This document shows, piece after piece, positions 9,987-20,100 of a stretch of 64,000 nucleotides of DNA (position 1 is its first letter; each line of letters begins with the position of its first letter). The notes beneath the pieces are model-generated. The model was not told the DNA's origin. It saw only the letters and a program-made list of their open reading frames with translations, and did no database searches. The stretch spans positions 186,001 through 250,000 of the forward strand of contig JAPFFF010000035.1 of assembly GCA_039105265.1 (NCBI GenBank), written 5' to 3'. The translations under genes and the position numbers were made by a program. Origin of the DNA: Tritrichomonas musculus. Taxonomy: Eukaryota; Parabasalia; Tritrichomonadida; Tritrichomonadidae.

Positions 9987-10645
9987 AGTTAGTATATAAA
10001 AGTCATGATTTCGGTACAAGTCCCGAAACCCTGACTTTTTGCCAAAATCACCGAGCCCTTACAAATGCCGACTTACAATTTCATTTATCAAGCATAACAC
10101 AAAATTTAATGGTAAAAATGACCTCCTAAACCAATAATTGCTCACAAATTACATTTATACATTATAATTTATACTAATGCATAAAAGCGAATGCATAAAT
10201 GCAAACCGAAAATAATTTTTAAAAAATTTTAATAACCGTCCGCAGATTCCGCAAATAACGAATTAATCTTTAATAACCGTCCGCAGATTCCAACTAACGA
10301 ATTAATTTTTAATAACCGTCCACAGATTCCAACTAACGAATTAATTTTTAATAACCGTCCGCAGATTCCGCAAATAACCGTTATATATAAATTAGAATCT
10401 GCTAACCGCTGCGGAACATTGAAATTAATAATAACCGTCCGCATATTCCGCAGATAACAAAAATTTTATAAAAATTTTTTCGAAAAAAATATTTTATAAA
10501 TAAACGTTCTCCAAAAAAATTTTATAAATAAACGTTCTCCAAAAAAAAATATTTTATAAATAAACGTTCTCCAAAAAAATTTTATAAATAAACGTTCTCC
10601 AAAAAAAATTTATAAATAAACGTTCTCCAAAAAAATATTTTTAAA
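9987..10645 (+). repeat. Left terminal inverted repeat of the Polinton
   Basis: The first ~240 bp match the right end almost base for base. They are followed by tandem copies of a ~40-bp unit containing ATAACCGTCCGCAGATTCC (about 10229-10460) and then five copies of a unit ending AAACGTTCTCC (10503-10628). No gene. Confidence 0.92.
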
Positions 10646-10654
10646 ATATTTAAA

Positions 10655-10945
10655 ATGGATAGTGAATTTTCAAATATAAAACATTGGGTAAAAGGCATTC
10701 AAAATATGATTTATAAATATCCAAATGAGTATCATCATTATATACAAAATATTAAAAACTTATTTGTAAATAAATTAACCGAAGATAATAAGAATGAAAC
10801 CGTTAATAACCTATTATTATTAAATGAGTTCGAACAAACAATTCAAAATATGCTTTATCAATATGAAACACTAACAAATGATATTTTAAAATATATAACT
10901 TCAATGCAATATAAATTAACAGGTATAACAATATTAAATGATTAG
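10655..10945 (+). CDS. Polinton small helical protein, function unknown
   Basis: A 96-aa frame starting just after the left inverted repeat (MDSEFSNIKHWVKGIQNMI...). It is rich in Asn, Lys, Leu and Ile and is probably all helix. I recognise no family. Its position next to the terminal repeat and its plausible length support it being a gene. Confidence 0.6.
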   Translation: MDSEFSNIKHWVKGIQNMIYKYPNEYHHYIQNIKNLFVNKLTEDNKNETVNNLLLLNEFEQTIQNMLYQYETLTNDILKYITSMQYKLTGITILND

Positions 10946-11023
10946 ACTAATTTATTTTTCAATTATACCTCAGGTTTAAAGTCCGTTCACATATCATAAT
11001 ATAGATATTTAATAATATAATAA

Positions 11024-12460
11024 ATGTCAATAATAGCTAGAACCAATTTTAAAGGTGTGAAACTTGATAAACTTAATCAATATATAAGATTAATTAATGA
11101 ATCATTAAACGAACAAATTAATATATCTACGTCATGGCAAGGTTCAGTTTCAAATTTAAAGAATTTCTTAAATGATAATAATTTTGCACTATATGAAGGT
11201 TCAAGAATAAATGATAAATCAATTTCAAATTTCGTTTCTAGATTAAATAATTTTCAAAACAAAAACTATAATTTAAATTTTTTAGCAATTAATAAAATGA
11301 ATAAATCGAAAATTCCGCAATTAATAAATAATGTTTCTCAATTAAACCAAATGCGGGATCAATCATACGCTAGCTTGGCAGAAAATAACATTAATAAGAA
11401 AGACTTAACGAAAGCATTAACTGATATGGCGTTTTATCGTGAAAGAATGGAGGCAATTAAACCAACGAAAAAGGCTAAACAAAATAAATACGGTAATGTT
11501 GGTATGGATGACTTAATTAATATTGTCTCTAAATTAAATCAAGATGTTAAACAAATTAAAGATGCTCAAAGTGTTGTAAGCGCTAATGAATGGATTAATC
11601 GTCATGGATACGATGATTTATATGAAGCTACTGGTCGAGATTTAGATGGTGATGGAACACCTGAAGTTGTCGTACAAACAAAAGCAGGTAAGAAACCTGT
11701 AATCGTTAATGGATATACAACCGTTCCGTCATTATTCCCATATCGCAATGCTTATTATAAAGCTTACCCATCTGTGGACCAACGTAAAGAAGCTCATAAA
11801 CAAGGTATAAACTTAAGAGGATTTATTAATAATATATATCATCCTGATTTTGATGAAACAGGTCGTTCAGTCATTAATTATTCAGGTGAAGGTTGGCAAG
11901 ACTTTGAAACAAGATTAAAAGCTGCTGGTATCGATGAAAAGCACTTAATCAAACCAAAGAAACGTTCAACTTATCAGGCATTTGTTGGTAAGTGTATCTC
12001 TCCAATTTATCAAGGTATCAAATACCTCAACGGTGTAAAATTACCATTCACTCTTACACAAATGGCAACGGTTATATGGAATCAATTTGCTTTACTTCCT
12101 GCAATGGTTTATGTTTATGGTGAAAGTGTTATGAATGTTAATGAGGATCAATGGAAGACTTTAAGAGGAAAGAAAGCTGTAAAAGAATCTATTGAGTTCA
12201 TAGTTCACGATTATTTAATTAATCCTGTAAAAATTGGTGAATTTGTCCCTACAGCGTGTGAAATGTGTAATAAATCCGGACTACCAGTTAACCCTGAACA
12301 TATTCCATTAGTTGCTAAAGCAACAATTGCAATAATACTTCGAGGAATAAATGCATTACCACCAAATCCAAGTGATTTTAATAAATGGTTTGATGCTAAC
12401 GTTCAATCACAAGTACAAGCATTACAAACAACAGCAATTGTAGAAGAACCTGAAGAATAA
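11024..12460 (+). CDS. Polinton 478-aa protein of unknown function
   Basis: The N-terminal ~140 residues are helical and Asn/Lys-rich. The middle holds a calcium-loop-like DLDGDGTPEVVV and NGYTTVPSLFPYRNAYYKAYP. The C-terminal part is more hydrophobic, with a CEMCNKSGLP segment and a helix IAIILRGINALPPNPSDF. It is the first long gene of the element, just upstream of the packaging ATPase, so a virion or morphogenesis role is possible. I cannot assign it to a named family. Confidence 0.75.
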   Translation: MSIIARTNFKGVKLDKLNQYIRLINESLNEQINISTSWQGSVSNLKNFLNDNNFALYEGSRINDKSISNFVSRLNNFQNKNYNLNFLAINKMNKSKIPQLINNVSQLNQMRDQSYASLAENNINKKDLTKALTDMAFYRERMEAIKPTKKAKQNKYGNVGMDDLINIVSKLNQDVKQIKDAQSVVSANEWINRHGYDDLYEATGRDLDGDGTPEVVVQTKAGKKPVIVNGYTTVPSLFPYRNAYYKAYPSVDQRKEAHKQGINLRGFINNIYHPDFDETGRSVINYSGEGWQDFETRLKAAGIDEKHLIKPKKRSTYQAFVGKCISPIYQGIKYLNGVKLPFTLTQMATVIWNQFALLPAMVYVYGESVMNVNEDQWKTLRGKKAVKESIEFIVHDYLINPVKIGEFVPTACEMCNKSGLPVNPEHIPLVAKATIAIILRGINALPPNPSDFNKWFDANVQSQVQALQTTAIVEEPEE

Positions 12461-12563
12461 ATTTTAAGAAATGTGTTAATATCTAATTTCAGTTAATGAT
12501 TAATAAACATAAAATATATATTTATCAATAATTAAAATAAACTTTAACATTAATATATAGAAA

Positions 12564-13403
12564 ATGAACACATCATTAGAGAATATGGTTAAAAACCATG
12601 TAATGAATACGTTAAAAACGTATGCTATGGAAACAAACGAAAACTTAATAAGTGAAATACACCCAGAAGTTAATATTAGGTTAAATAGTGTTAATGTAAT
12701 TGTTGGCAAGCAATCATCCGGAAAAACAGTTATAGCTTTAAAGGAAATAATAAAATTAGGGGTATTAAATACTCATCATCTATTAGTATATATTACAAAA
12801 GACGGCAAAGAAACAGACCAAACATTTTTGGCACTAAAACCTCTTCTAATGATTCCTTACGTTATCGTTAGTGAAAAAGAAGCCGTCGAATTCACGAAAG
12901 ATTTAATCTCAGCAAAGAATTTATATAACCTTATCAAACGGGAAAACTTGCAGGATAGAATCGATGACCAACAAAAAGAGGATATGTTCCAAATGTTAGC
13001 AATAAATGATTTTAATAAAAATATATTGCACACCATAGTATTATTCGATGATATTTCAAATAGTAAATTATTTTCAAGTGAAGAATCATATTTTAGTCAA
13101 TTGATTCGTCGATGTCGTCATGTTAATATTTCATTCTTTCTATTAATTCAAGGATGGAAAGGTCTAAAACCGCATGTTAAAAATGAAATATCAACATTAT
13201 TTATATTTCCATGTTTTAATAAACAACAATTACATTATATTTATTCTCAATCAGCAAGTAATTTAGCATTTGATGAGTTTTATGAAATGTATTCAAAAAT
13301 ATTAAAACGAAAAACAGAAAATAAGGAATGTCATCCTTATATGTTAGTAAATGTTGTTGATGGAGGTGATACATCAATTGAACTTGACGAAGTTGTTTCC
13401 TGA
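12564..13403 (+). CDS. Polinton genome-packaging ATPase (FtsK/HerA, A32-like)
   Basis: 279 aa. The Walker A motif is GKQSSGKT at about 47-54 and the Walker B is IVLFDDIS at about 158-165, followed by SQLIRRCRHVNISFFLLIQ, typical of A32-like packaging ATPases of Polintons and related viruses. It would drive DNA into capsids. Its 3' end overlaps the antisense gene that ends at 13337. Confidence 0.88.
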   Translation: MNTSLENMVKNHVMNTLKTYAMETNENLISEIHPEVNIRLNSVNVIVGKQSSGKTVIALKEIIKLGVLNTHHLLVYITKDGKETDQTFLALKPLLMIPYVIVSEKEAVEFTKDLISAKNLYNLIKRENLQDRIDDQQKEDMFQMLAINDFNKNILHTIVLFDDISNSKLFSSEESYFSQLIRRCRHVNISFFLLIQGWKGLKPHVKNEISTLFIFPCFNKQQLHYIYSQSASNLAFDEFYEMYSKILKRKTENKECHPYMLVNVVDGGDTSIELDEVVS

Positions 13404-13756
13404 ATAAATGTTATAATTTTATTTACAGTTTCTTTAATTTCTTTGATTTCACTTTCTAATAAAAGAGTCTTGCTTCGAACGAAGTTCTCAAGCTCTGCCG
13501 TCTTCAAGTCGCTTTCAAGTTCTTTATTACTAGAAATACCTGTTGACTTTTCATCAATACCTTCCCATTTCTTCAACATTAAGACACCTTTTATTTTTGT
13601 TATTCTATATCCGTCAATCTTATACATTTTGTTTAATTTATGAGTAGTTAATTTATCCACTTCATCTTTATTTTTTGAATACCATAAATTAAATTCATCT
13701 ACTGTTTTAAATTCTTTTAAGTAGTTTTTAATTGGTTCAATAACTTTTAAATCCAT
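13337..13756 (-). CDS. Polinton coiled-coil protein, function unknown
   Basis: The frame is open from 13849, but I choose the Met at 13756 (MDLKVIEPIKNYLKEF, 139 aa), because the upstream stretch would be an AT-rich hydrophobic artefact overlapping the small gene at 13809. The C-terminal half (ELESDLKTAELENFVRSK...) is a coiled coil followed by a Ser/Thr-rich tail. It is convergent with the ATPase and overlaps it by 67 bp. Unknown role. Confidence 0.6.
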   Translation of the reverse strand: MDLKVIEPIKNYLKEFKTVDEFNLWYSKNKDEVDKLTTHKLNKMYKIDGYRITKIKGVLMLKKWEGIDEKSTGISSNKELESDLKTAELENFVRSKTLLLESEIKEIKETVNKIITFIQETTSSSSIDVSPPSTTFTNI

Positions 13757-13808
13757 TTGATTTATTATAAAAATATTAAATTTTATTTGAAGAAAAATAA
13801 TAATTAAA

Positions 13809-13952
13809 ATGAATATATCAAATCTGTTTCTCGGCTGTCTCACAGTCATCGAATTTATAAATTTATTGTTTCGTATAGCTAAACTATCTGCTACATTAAA
13901 CGATAAACCCCCTGAATTAACTGATGAAATGAGGAAACGACTTTATTCTTAA
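13809..13952 (+). CDS. Polinton 47-aa membrane protein
   Basis: A short frame MNISNLFLGCLTVIEFINLLF..., followed by a charged tail ending EMRKRLYS. It has one predicted membrane helix near the N-terminus. The ATG is separated by 52 bp from the divergent gene starting at 13756, and the stop is 8 bp from the convergent gene ending at 13961, a spacing like that of the other genes of the element. Small membrane proteins are common in such elements; the function is unknown. Confidence 0.5.
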   Translation: MNISNLFLGCLTVIEFINLLFRIAKLSATLNDKPPELTDEMRKRLYS

Positions 13953-13960
13953 ATATTTAA

Positions 13961-14242
13961 TCATTCTTTCAATAATGGTATGTCGAAACGTCTAACTCCT
14001 CCACCGTTCGCTCCAACTAAATTACCGCCTTTATAACTTACTTTATTATTTAATTTACCGATACCACTTCCAACTTTACTTATTACATCGCCAATATCTC
14101 CACCAATTAGACCGCCTGCTTGATTAATCAATGGTGCAAATTTACTAACAGTTTCAACTGCTTTTTTCACTTTCGGTACTATTTTTCCAATAACATTTTT
14201 AGCACCGCTAATAATATTTTTGAACCAACTTCCAAATGCCAT
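13961..14242 (-). CDS. Polinton pVI-like amphipathic/minor capsid protein
   Basis: I start at MAFGSWFKNIISGAKNVIGKI (93 aa); the frame is open further upstream but that part reads as AT-rich leader. An N-terminal amphipathic helix is followed by a hydrophobic Gly-rich stretch (INQAGGLIGGDIGDVISKVGSG). The layout and the aromatic-Gly-Ser start recall adenovirus pVI-type membrane-lytic proteins. It shares the MAFGSW-x-K start with the gene at 21680. It is divergent from the capsid gene, with a 55-bp gap. Confidence 0.65.
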   Translation of the reverse strand: MAFGSWFKNIISGAKNVIGKIVPKVKKAVETVSKFAPLINQAGGLIGGDIGDVISKVGSGIGKLNNKVSYKGGNLVGANGGGVRRFDIPLLKE

Positions 14243-14297
14243 ATTTCGATAATGTAAAAATTTTAAAAATGATTTTAATTTTTTTCTATTATTCAAA

Positions 14298-16247
14298 ATG
14301 ACATTCTTAAACGCTCAAACAAAAAATCTTGGTAATGATGAAGGTGATGTTTTAGCATTCTTCCAAAATAAATTGAGAAATTTAATACAACGAAACGGCG
14401 GTGATAATTCTTTTAGTTGGATTATGGAAGAATTCAAAGATAAAGATGCACCTTTACCTGTTGGTACTAAAACAAGAATTAAATTAACTCATTCAGGTCA
14501 TACCATAACTCAAATTGAAAAATCATTCTCTACAATATTACTTGAGTTCAATGTTAAATTAAATCAAGCTATCGATGTTTCAGCTGATAAAAACGGTTTA
14601 ATGAAAATATTCGTTGGTTTCAAAAATGCCGTTGAATTTTATGAAGATTGCAGATTTTGGATTAATGGTAAATTACTTGATACATACCGACAAGATGAAT
14701 TACAACGTGAATCATTCGCTTATAATTCTATCAAACCACGAGATGCAAAAGCAACTTCTAAATTCAGTCATTCAACTTGGGAAAATGTAAGCCAATTTTC
14801 ACCTTCTATTTGTGGTTGTTATATTGATTTAAAGGATATTGCCGACGGCTTACCTCATAAATTCACAATCGAATTAACAATTCCATTTCTTGATCAACTT
14901 GCACTTCAAGCATGGCAATTATATCCAAATTCAATATGTGGTGAAATAGAAGAAGAAGTTAAAACATCATTGCGTGCTATGGTATGGGCTCAAATAAACC
15001 CCAATATCGTTAAAGAAACTTTACAATTCCTCGAAGATAAAGCAATTGATGAAGAAATACCCGCAGTTGTACCAATCACTCGTAAATTTACACAAATTGG
15101 CAAACCATCAGTTATTGTTTCTCATTATTCAGCAACTCCAACACCAACACAAACATTACATATTAAATATCAAAGAATGCATGGAGCTAAAGCATATACA
15201 GCTGCAGAACCTGCAGGTGGAGACCAAGAACAAATGAGAAAAGATACTCATAACGACGAAGCAGAGCCAATTGTTATTGATTTTCATTATACCGATGAAG
15301 AATTCGCAAAATATGATGTTGATAAATCACTTGTAAATCATGCTGAATTTGCTGAAACTATCGCGTGTAGAAATCCAGATTATATATTAAATCCAGGTGA
15401 TTCTGTTAAATTAATTGAAAATGAAGTTAAAGGAGCTCTTCTCGTTAAATCAAATCGTTTAAATGGTTCATCAATTAATCTTAAAACTGAAAAACTAAGA
15501 CTTGATGTATTAGGTGGTACAATACAACTTGGACGTTCAAATTTAGCTGGTTTTGGTCTTAAACAAGGAACATATCAAGGACTAGTTCATGAATTACAAA
15601 CGCCTTTATTAGTTCCATCACAGGAATTAACACGTGAAATATTTGAAGGTACTGCAAAAGCAAATGGTCTTGAAATATCTAAAACAATACCTTTAAAAAA
15701 TGCAACAAATATAACAATGATGTTTCCAAAAAGTCCATTTGATATTACATGCTTCGATAATATTATGTATCAAAACGTTCAACTAGTCGTTAATAAAAGA
15801 ACATATCCAGACACTGAATTTCAGAGCACCTGCGGAGCTCGCTTTTATCAACATCAATTAATAGCTAATGAATTAGATGGAGCATTAGAAGCAACGCAAG
15901 AATTCGAGGATTCATTCACTCAACCATTAAATGACCCAACAACTGGTAAGAGATATACTAATTGTAAAAGCGATGGTACAAGCTTTGGTATTAATTTCCA
16001 ACTTGAACGTTCAAATGCTGGATATGTATTTGATGGATTAGATACAGGCACAAATTCAATTACAATTACATTTAGGGGACAACCATTATATCGTGGTGAT
16101 GATGACACATATTTCATTCCTGATTTAGAATATAAAGACCAACACCCACCAAGTCCTGAAGCTTGGATTTGTAGCGATACATACTTCGCATGGTCCGTTA
16201 ATGGTGTTGAATACTTCCCTCGTGGTGTTCCAGCAGGATTTGAGTAA
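14298..16247 (+). CDS. Polinton major capsid protein (double jelly roll)
   Basis: 649 aa, the size expected for Polinton/adenovirus-like double jelly-roll capsid proteins, and beta-rich throughout. Segments such as GKLLDTYRQDELQRESFAY, a conserved RKFTQIGKPSVIVSHYSATP and the late FRGQPLYRGDD are of capsid type. It sits in the virion-gene block with the pVI-like gene on one side and further small virion-like genes on the other. The assignment rests on length, context and overall character. Confidence 0.78.
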   Translation: MTFLNAQTKNLGNDEGDVLAFFQNKLRNLIQRNGGDNSFSWIMEEFKDKDAPLPVGTKTRIKLTHSGHTITQIEKSFSTILLEFNVKLNQAIDVSADKNGLMKIFVGFKNAVEFYEDCRFWINGKLLDTYRQDELQRESFAYNSIKPRDAKATSKFSHSTWENVSQFSPSICGCYIDLKDIADGLPHKFTIELTIPFLDQLALQAWQLYPNSICGEIEEEVKTSLRAMVWAQINPNIVKETLQFLEDKAIDEEIPAVVPITRKFTQIGKPSVIVSHYSATPTPTQTLHIKYQRMHGAKAYTAAEPAGGDQEQMRKDTHNDEAEPIVIDFHYTDEEFAKYDVDKSLVNHAEFAETIACRNPDYILNPGDSVKLIENEVKGALLVKSNRLNGSSINLKTEKLRLDVLGGTIQLGRSNLAGFGLKQGTYQGLVHELQTPLLVPSQELTREIFEGTAKANGLEISKTIPLKNATNITMMFPKSPFDITCFDNIMYQNVQLVVNKRTYPDTEFQSTCGARFYQHQLIANELDGALEATQEFEDSFTQPLNDPTTGKRYTNCKSDGTSFGINFQLERSNAGYVFDGLDTGTNSITITFRGQPLYRGDDDTYFIPDLEYKDQHPPSPEAWICSDTYFAWSVNGVEYFPRGVPAGFE

Positions 16248-16332
16248 AAAATATTTTATTAAATTATTTTAAACATTTTCAAAACTATTTAATTTAATTT
16301 TATATTTTTCAATTTTTTTATTTTATCATAAA

Positions 16333-16773
16333 ATGGTAGATAAAGTTTTCTTGAATCTCACTAAATTCGTTGATGAATTAAAAGCATTTGACAAAATAAA
16401 TTTCAATGATTTCGAAGGCTGTAATGTTTATTTTGAAGGTAATGATACTTATAGAAACAAATTCGGTAAATTAGGAATTAGACCAGTTGCTGTTGAAATG
16501 AAAGGTCTTAACAATATATTAATCACACATAAAACATTACTCGAATACTTCAAAGGTCAGCCTGTTATTTCAAGCTCTAAATTATGGGATAGATTAAATC
16601 AAGCAGATAAATCAAAAGTACATGTGCTTAAAGTTTCATTTACAACAAAAGAATATGAAGGAACTCCATATTATCCAGCTCAAATTTCAATATTATCAAT
16701 CAAAAGCAATATTGAAAAAATAAGAAATCAGGAAGTTAATGAAGAAACTGAAATTACTACAAACTGCATTTAA
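16333..16773 (+). CDS. Polinton small protein downstream of the capsid gene
   Basis: 146 aa (MVDKVFLNLTKFVDELKAF...), mixed alpha/beta, with no membrane segment. It lies 85 bp after the capsid gene in the same orientation. A minor virion protein is plausible but I recognise no family. Confidence 0.6.
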   Translation: MVDKVFLNLTKFVDELKAFDKINFNDFEGCNVYFEGNDTYRNKFGKLGIRPVAVEMKGLNNILITHKTLLEYFKGQPVISSSKLWDRLNQADKSKVHVLKVSFTTKEYEGTPYYPAQISILSIKSNIEKIRNQEVNEETEITTNCI

Positions 16774-16803
16774 AAATAAAATTATTTTTCTACAAAGTTT
16801 CTT

Positions 16804-17136
16804 TCAATACTCCAACTTCAAGAATACAGTGAATCTATCAGGTTTTATTTCATTTCCATTTGCATCACAAAACCATATCTTAAAATGTCTTTTAGTACCA
16901 ATATATTCATACTTTCTATTGTCATCAGGAACAGGTAAATTTGAATACCATACTAAACTATCACAATATTCGTCTCTTTGTATAAATGAAGCATGAACTT
17001 CAGTTTCAGCATCTATATATTCATTACACACTGCTAAGCAATATTGGAAACTAATATATCGTTTATTTAATGAATTTACAAATTCTGGTGGCAATTCGTT
17101 TTCATAGTCTTTTGTTATAAAATATGTTTTAACCAT
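16804..17136 (-). CDS. Polinton 110-aa beta-rich protein, function unknown
   Basis: MVKTYFITKDYENELPPEF... The C-terminal half reads as alternating beta strands (SLVWYSNLPVPDDNRKYEYI, HFKIWFCDANGNEI). It could be a small jelly roll or fibre-associated protein. It is convergent with the preceding gene and divergent from the fibre-like gene at 17161, with a 24-bp gap. Confidence 0.6.
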   Translation of the reverse strand: MVKTYFITKDYENELPPEFVNSLNKRYISFQYCLAVCNEYIDAETEVHASFIQRDEYCDSLVWYSNLPVPDDNRKYEYIGTKRHFKIWFCDANGNEIKPDRFTVFLKLEY

Positions 17137-17160
17137 TTTATTTTTAATTAAAATTTACAG

Positions 17161-20100
17161 ATGACAGCAATAATTACAAAACAAAATGTTAAAGATGGTG
17201 CATTTACTGGTGGTAATAATAAACCAACTGCTAACGGAGAATTTGAAAAATTACATGTAAAAGGAGATACAACAATAGATGGAAAAATAAATAATGAACA
17301 AATTATTAACATTGAAACACGAATAAAAACATTAGAAGAAACACCAGCAGAAGGATTACCTTTTGAAGATGGATTAAACGATTTTATTATTAGTGCCGAT
17401 ACATTAAGAACATTTGAAAATGATGAATATAATATTCTTGAAATAGAAATTGACGATAGTTCTAACGATAGTTCTAACGATAGTTCTAACGATAGTTCTA
17501 CGAACGTAGCGCTACGCGACATAACTGAATTTAGTGGAGATTTATTCGAAATAATATTTCCTTCATATATGAATTTATCAACTGGTATAATATCAACATC
17601 AAACAACAAGTTTAAAAATCCATGTATATCGTATGACTTGCAACGCAAGACTCTTTCTCTAAAAAGTGATGCTGATAAATATACGTTGAATTACATTAAC
17701 GAAGACGATAAACCACGACTATATATTCACAAAACTATTATTAATAAACCAATGGATTTATTTACTTCGGGATTCATACGTATAAATTATATTGCTAAAA
17801 TAAAACAAACTATAAACTCAAAAGACAATCAATTAATAAATTTCAAATGTAATACAATAGATGCTGACAATTGCTTTAAATTATATCGTTCTCCATTACC
17901 TGATTTTTACGAGATGAAATCTTACGGTATAACTAACGACAATGAATATTATTATGCTGATTATGGATATATTCCTGGAACACCAGAATTTGAAGCTTTA
18001 ATTGATGGTCAAGCTTTCGAATTTCATGATGAAGCATTTGGCACTGATTACAAAATGACTAAAAAAGGTAATGAATGGGTTGGTAATAATGTATCTTTTC
18101 ATATACCAATATCCGCTTCAATTAAAGGAGAAACTAAATTCTTTAAACATCAAACGCAGCCATTACTTATTAAGCAAAATGAAACTAATAAAGCAATATT
18201 AAGAGCATGGATTAGTTATTACTCAAACGAGAACCCATTTAAATTTATTAATGAAAAAGGATTATTAAAGTTTGTCGATTGTGAAATTGATAAATATGTT
18301 GATAATGTAAATGGATATTGGGCTGTATATCTAAAATGTACTCAAAAGAAAAGCTGTAATTTCACATGTTCATTAATGATAAATGGAATAGAATATCAAA
18401 CAGAATTTGGATTTGAATATTCATCATATGAAGCTGAATCATGTTATAAAGTTAACACCAATAATTGTTATGAGTACTTGCCATATCATTATAACGGAAA
18501 ACTTGAAGTAGGCAATCCACCATATGGTTTAAAATTATATATGCGCACTAATAAAGAATTAATATTTAAAATTGCTGATACCAAATATGAAGAAGGAACA
18601 AATACTTTTGAATTTTTAGCATCAACAGGTTTTTATACCGTATCACCACGACCTGAAGCATGTACAACATTATTTACAAATTATAACATTCAAACAAGCG
18701 GAGTAGTTATTGGTGAAAATATAGAATCGCATGTATTCGTTTTAAATTCATTAGGTAATACTGTAGATATAGCAGTTAATCAAATATCACAATTACAAAA
18801 TTATTATGTTCAACTACAACAACAATTAGAGGAAGTCAAAAATAAACAAAATTGGTTTGATATCGTTAAAAATGTTATATGTATTGGAGGTTCTGTTGTT
18901 AATTTTATGGGTGGTCCAACAAAGATATTATCAATTGCTAAAAATGGAATATCAAGTTTAATTGGAATGTCATTCGCTGCAGATGAAGAATTAATAGAAG
19001 ATGCTGTAATAGTTGCATGTGATAGATCTTCTACTGTATTAGCCGAAGTTAAAGTAGAAGAATTAGATTTAGCTAATGAAGAGCCACTATTAACTGAAAA
19101 CCTTAATCGATATAAGTATTTATGCACCTCTCTTAAATATGATTATCATATTGAAGTCTCATTTGCGATTGATGATCTAGGTGAAGTAGTAAAAATAAAT
19201 ACTTATACAGTTAACGAAGATTTAACAATAACGGAAACGTCCCTTACAGGGCCGAACATTTCAACAGACCAAAGCTCTATTGATTGTTTAATTATATATA
19301 ATAGTCCATATTTGATTATAGACAGTAATTATAAACCAATTAAGGTTGAAGTTAAAAGAATACCAAAAAGAACAAACACAGAATTAGGATTAGGTGCAGA
19401 ACTTAAAGATAATCATATTTTATCATCAGCTGCAACTGTTAAATTAATTGAAAATCATAAAGTTCATTTGAACGAATCATTCACAAATAAATTAAGTGAA
19501 ACATTAAATAATTATGCATCGGTTCAATATGTTCAGGATAATTACCCGTCGTACACATATTTAAACGCAAACTTTAAAAATAACAATCAATTAACAAATA
19601 TATTAGATGCTTATGCATTGAAAACAGAATTGCCAAATATACCTGATGATTTAGTTAATAATGAAACATTAACGAATTCACTAAATAATTATGCATTAAA
19701 GACTCAATTAATGAATTATGAATTAACTAAAGAGATTCCTGATAGTATTAACGTTAAGATTTATTTCTACTTCAAGTTAACGAAACCTTCACCAAACTTT
19801 ACCGCAACGATCACTTTTAAATGGGTAAATGCTGAAGGTGTTGATGATTCATACACTGGTGTATTCATCGTTGAGAATAACAAAATTGTTAAACGAACTG
19901 GTCCAAGTAAGAAAATAACATTCTTAGGAGTTAGTGGTTCAATTGGTGGACGTCAAACACAATATGGATATTATAATTATAAAGAAGGTATATTTCAATG
20001 GACTCCAACAGTTGCCGAAGCAGGACGTGAAGTCTTTAATGTTGATCCTGAAAGAACATCATTTACAGAAAACGTTTTATATGGTAGTGATTTAAACTAT

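Noticed and set aside
10229-10640. Regular repeats resembling a CRISPR array
   Set aside because: They are adjoining tandem units without unique spacers and recur inverted at the other end of the Polinton.
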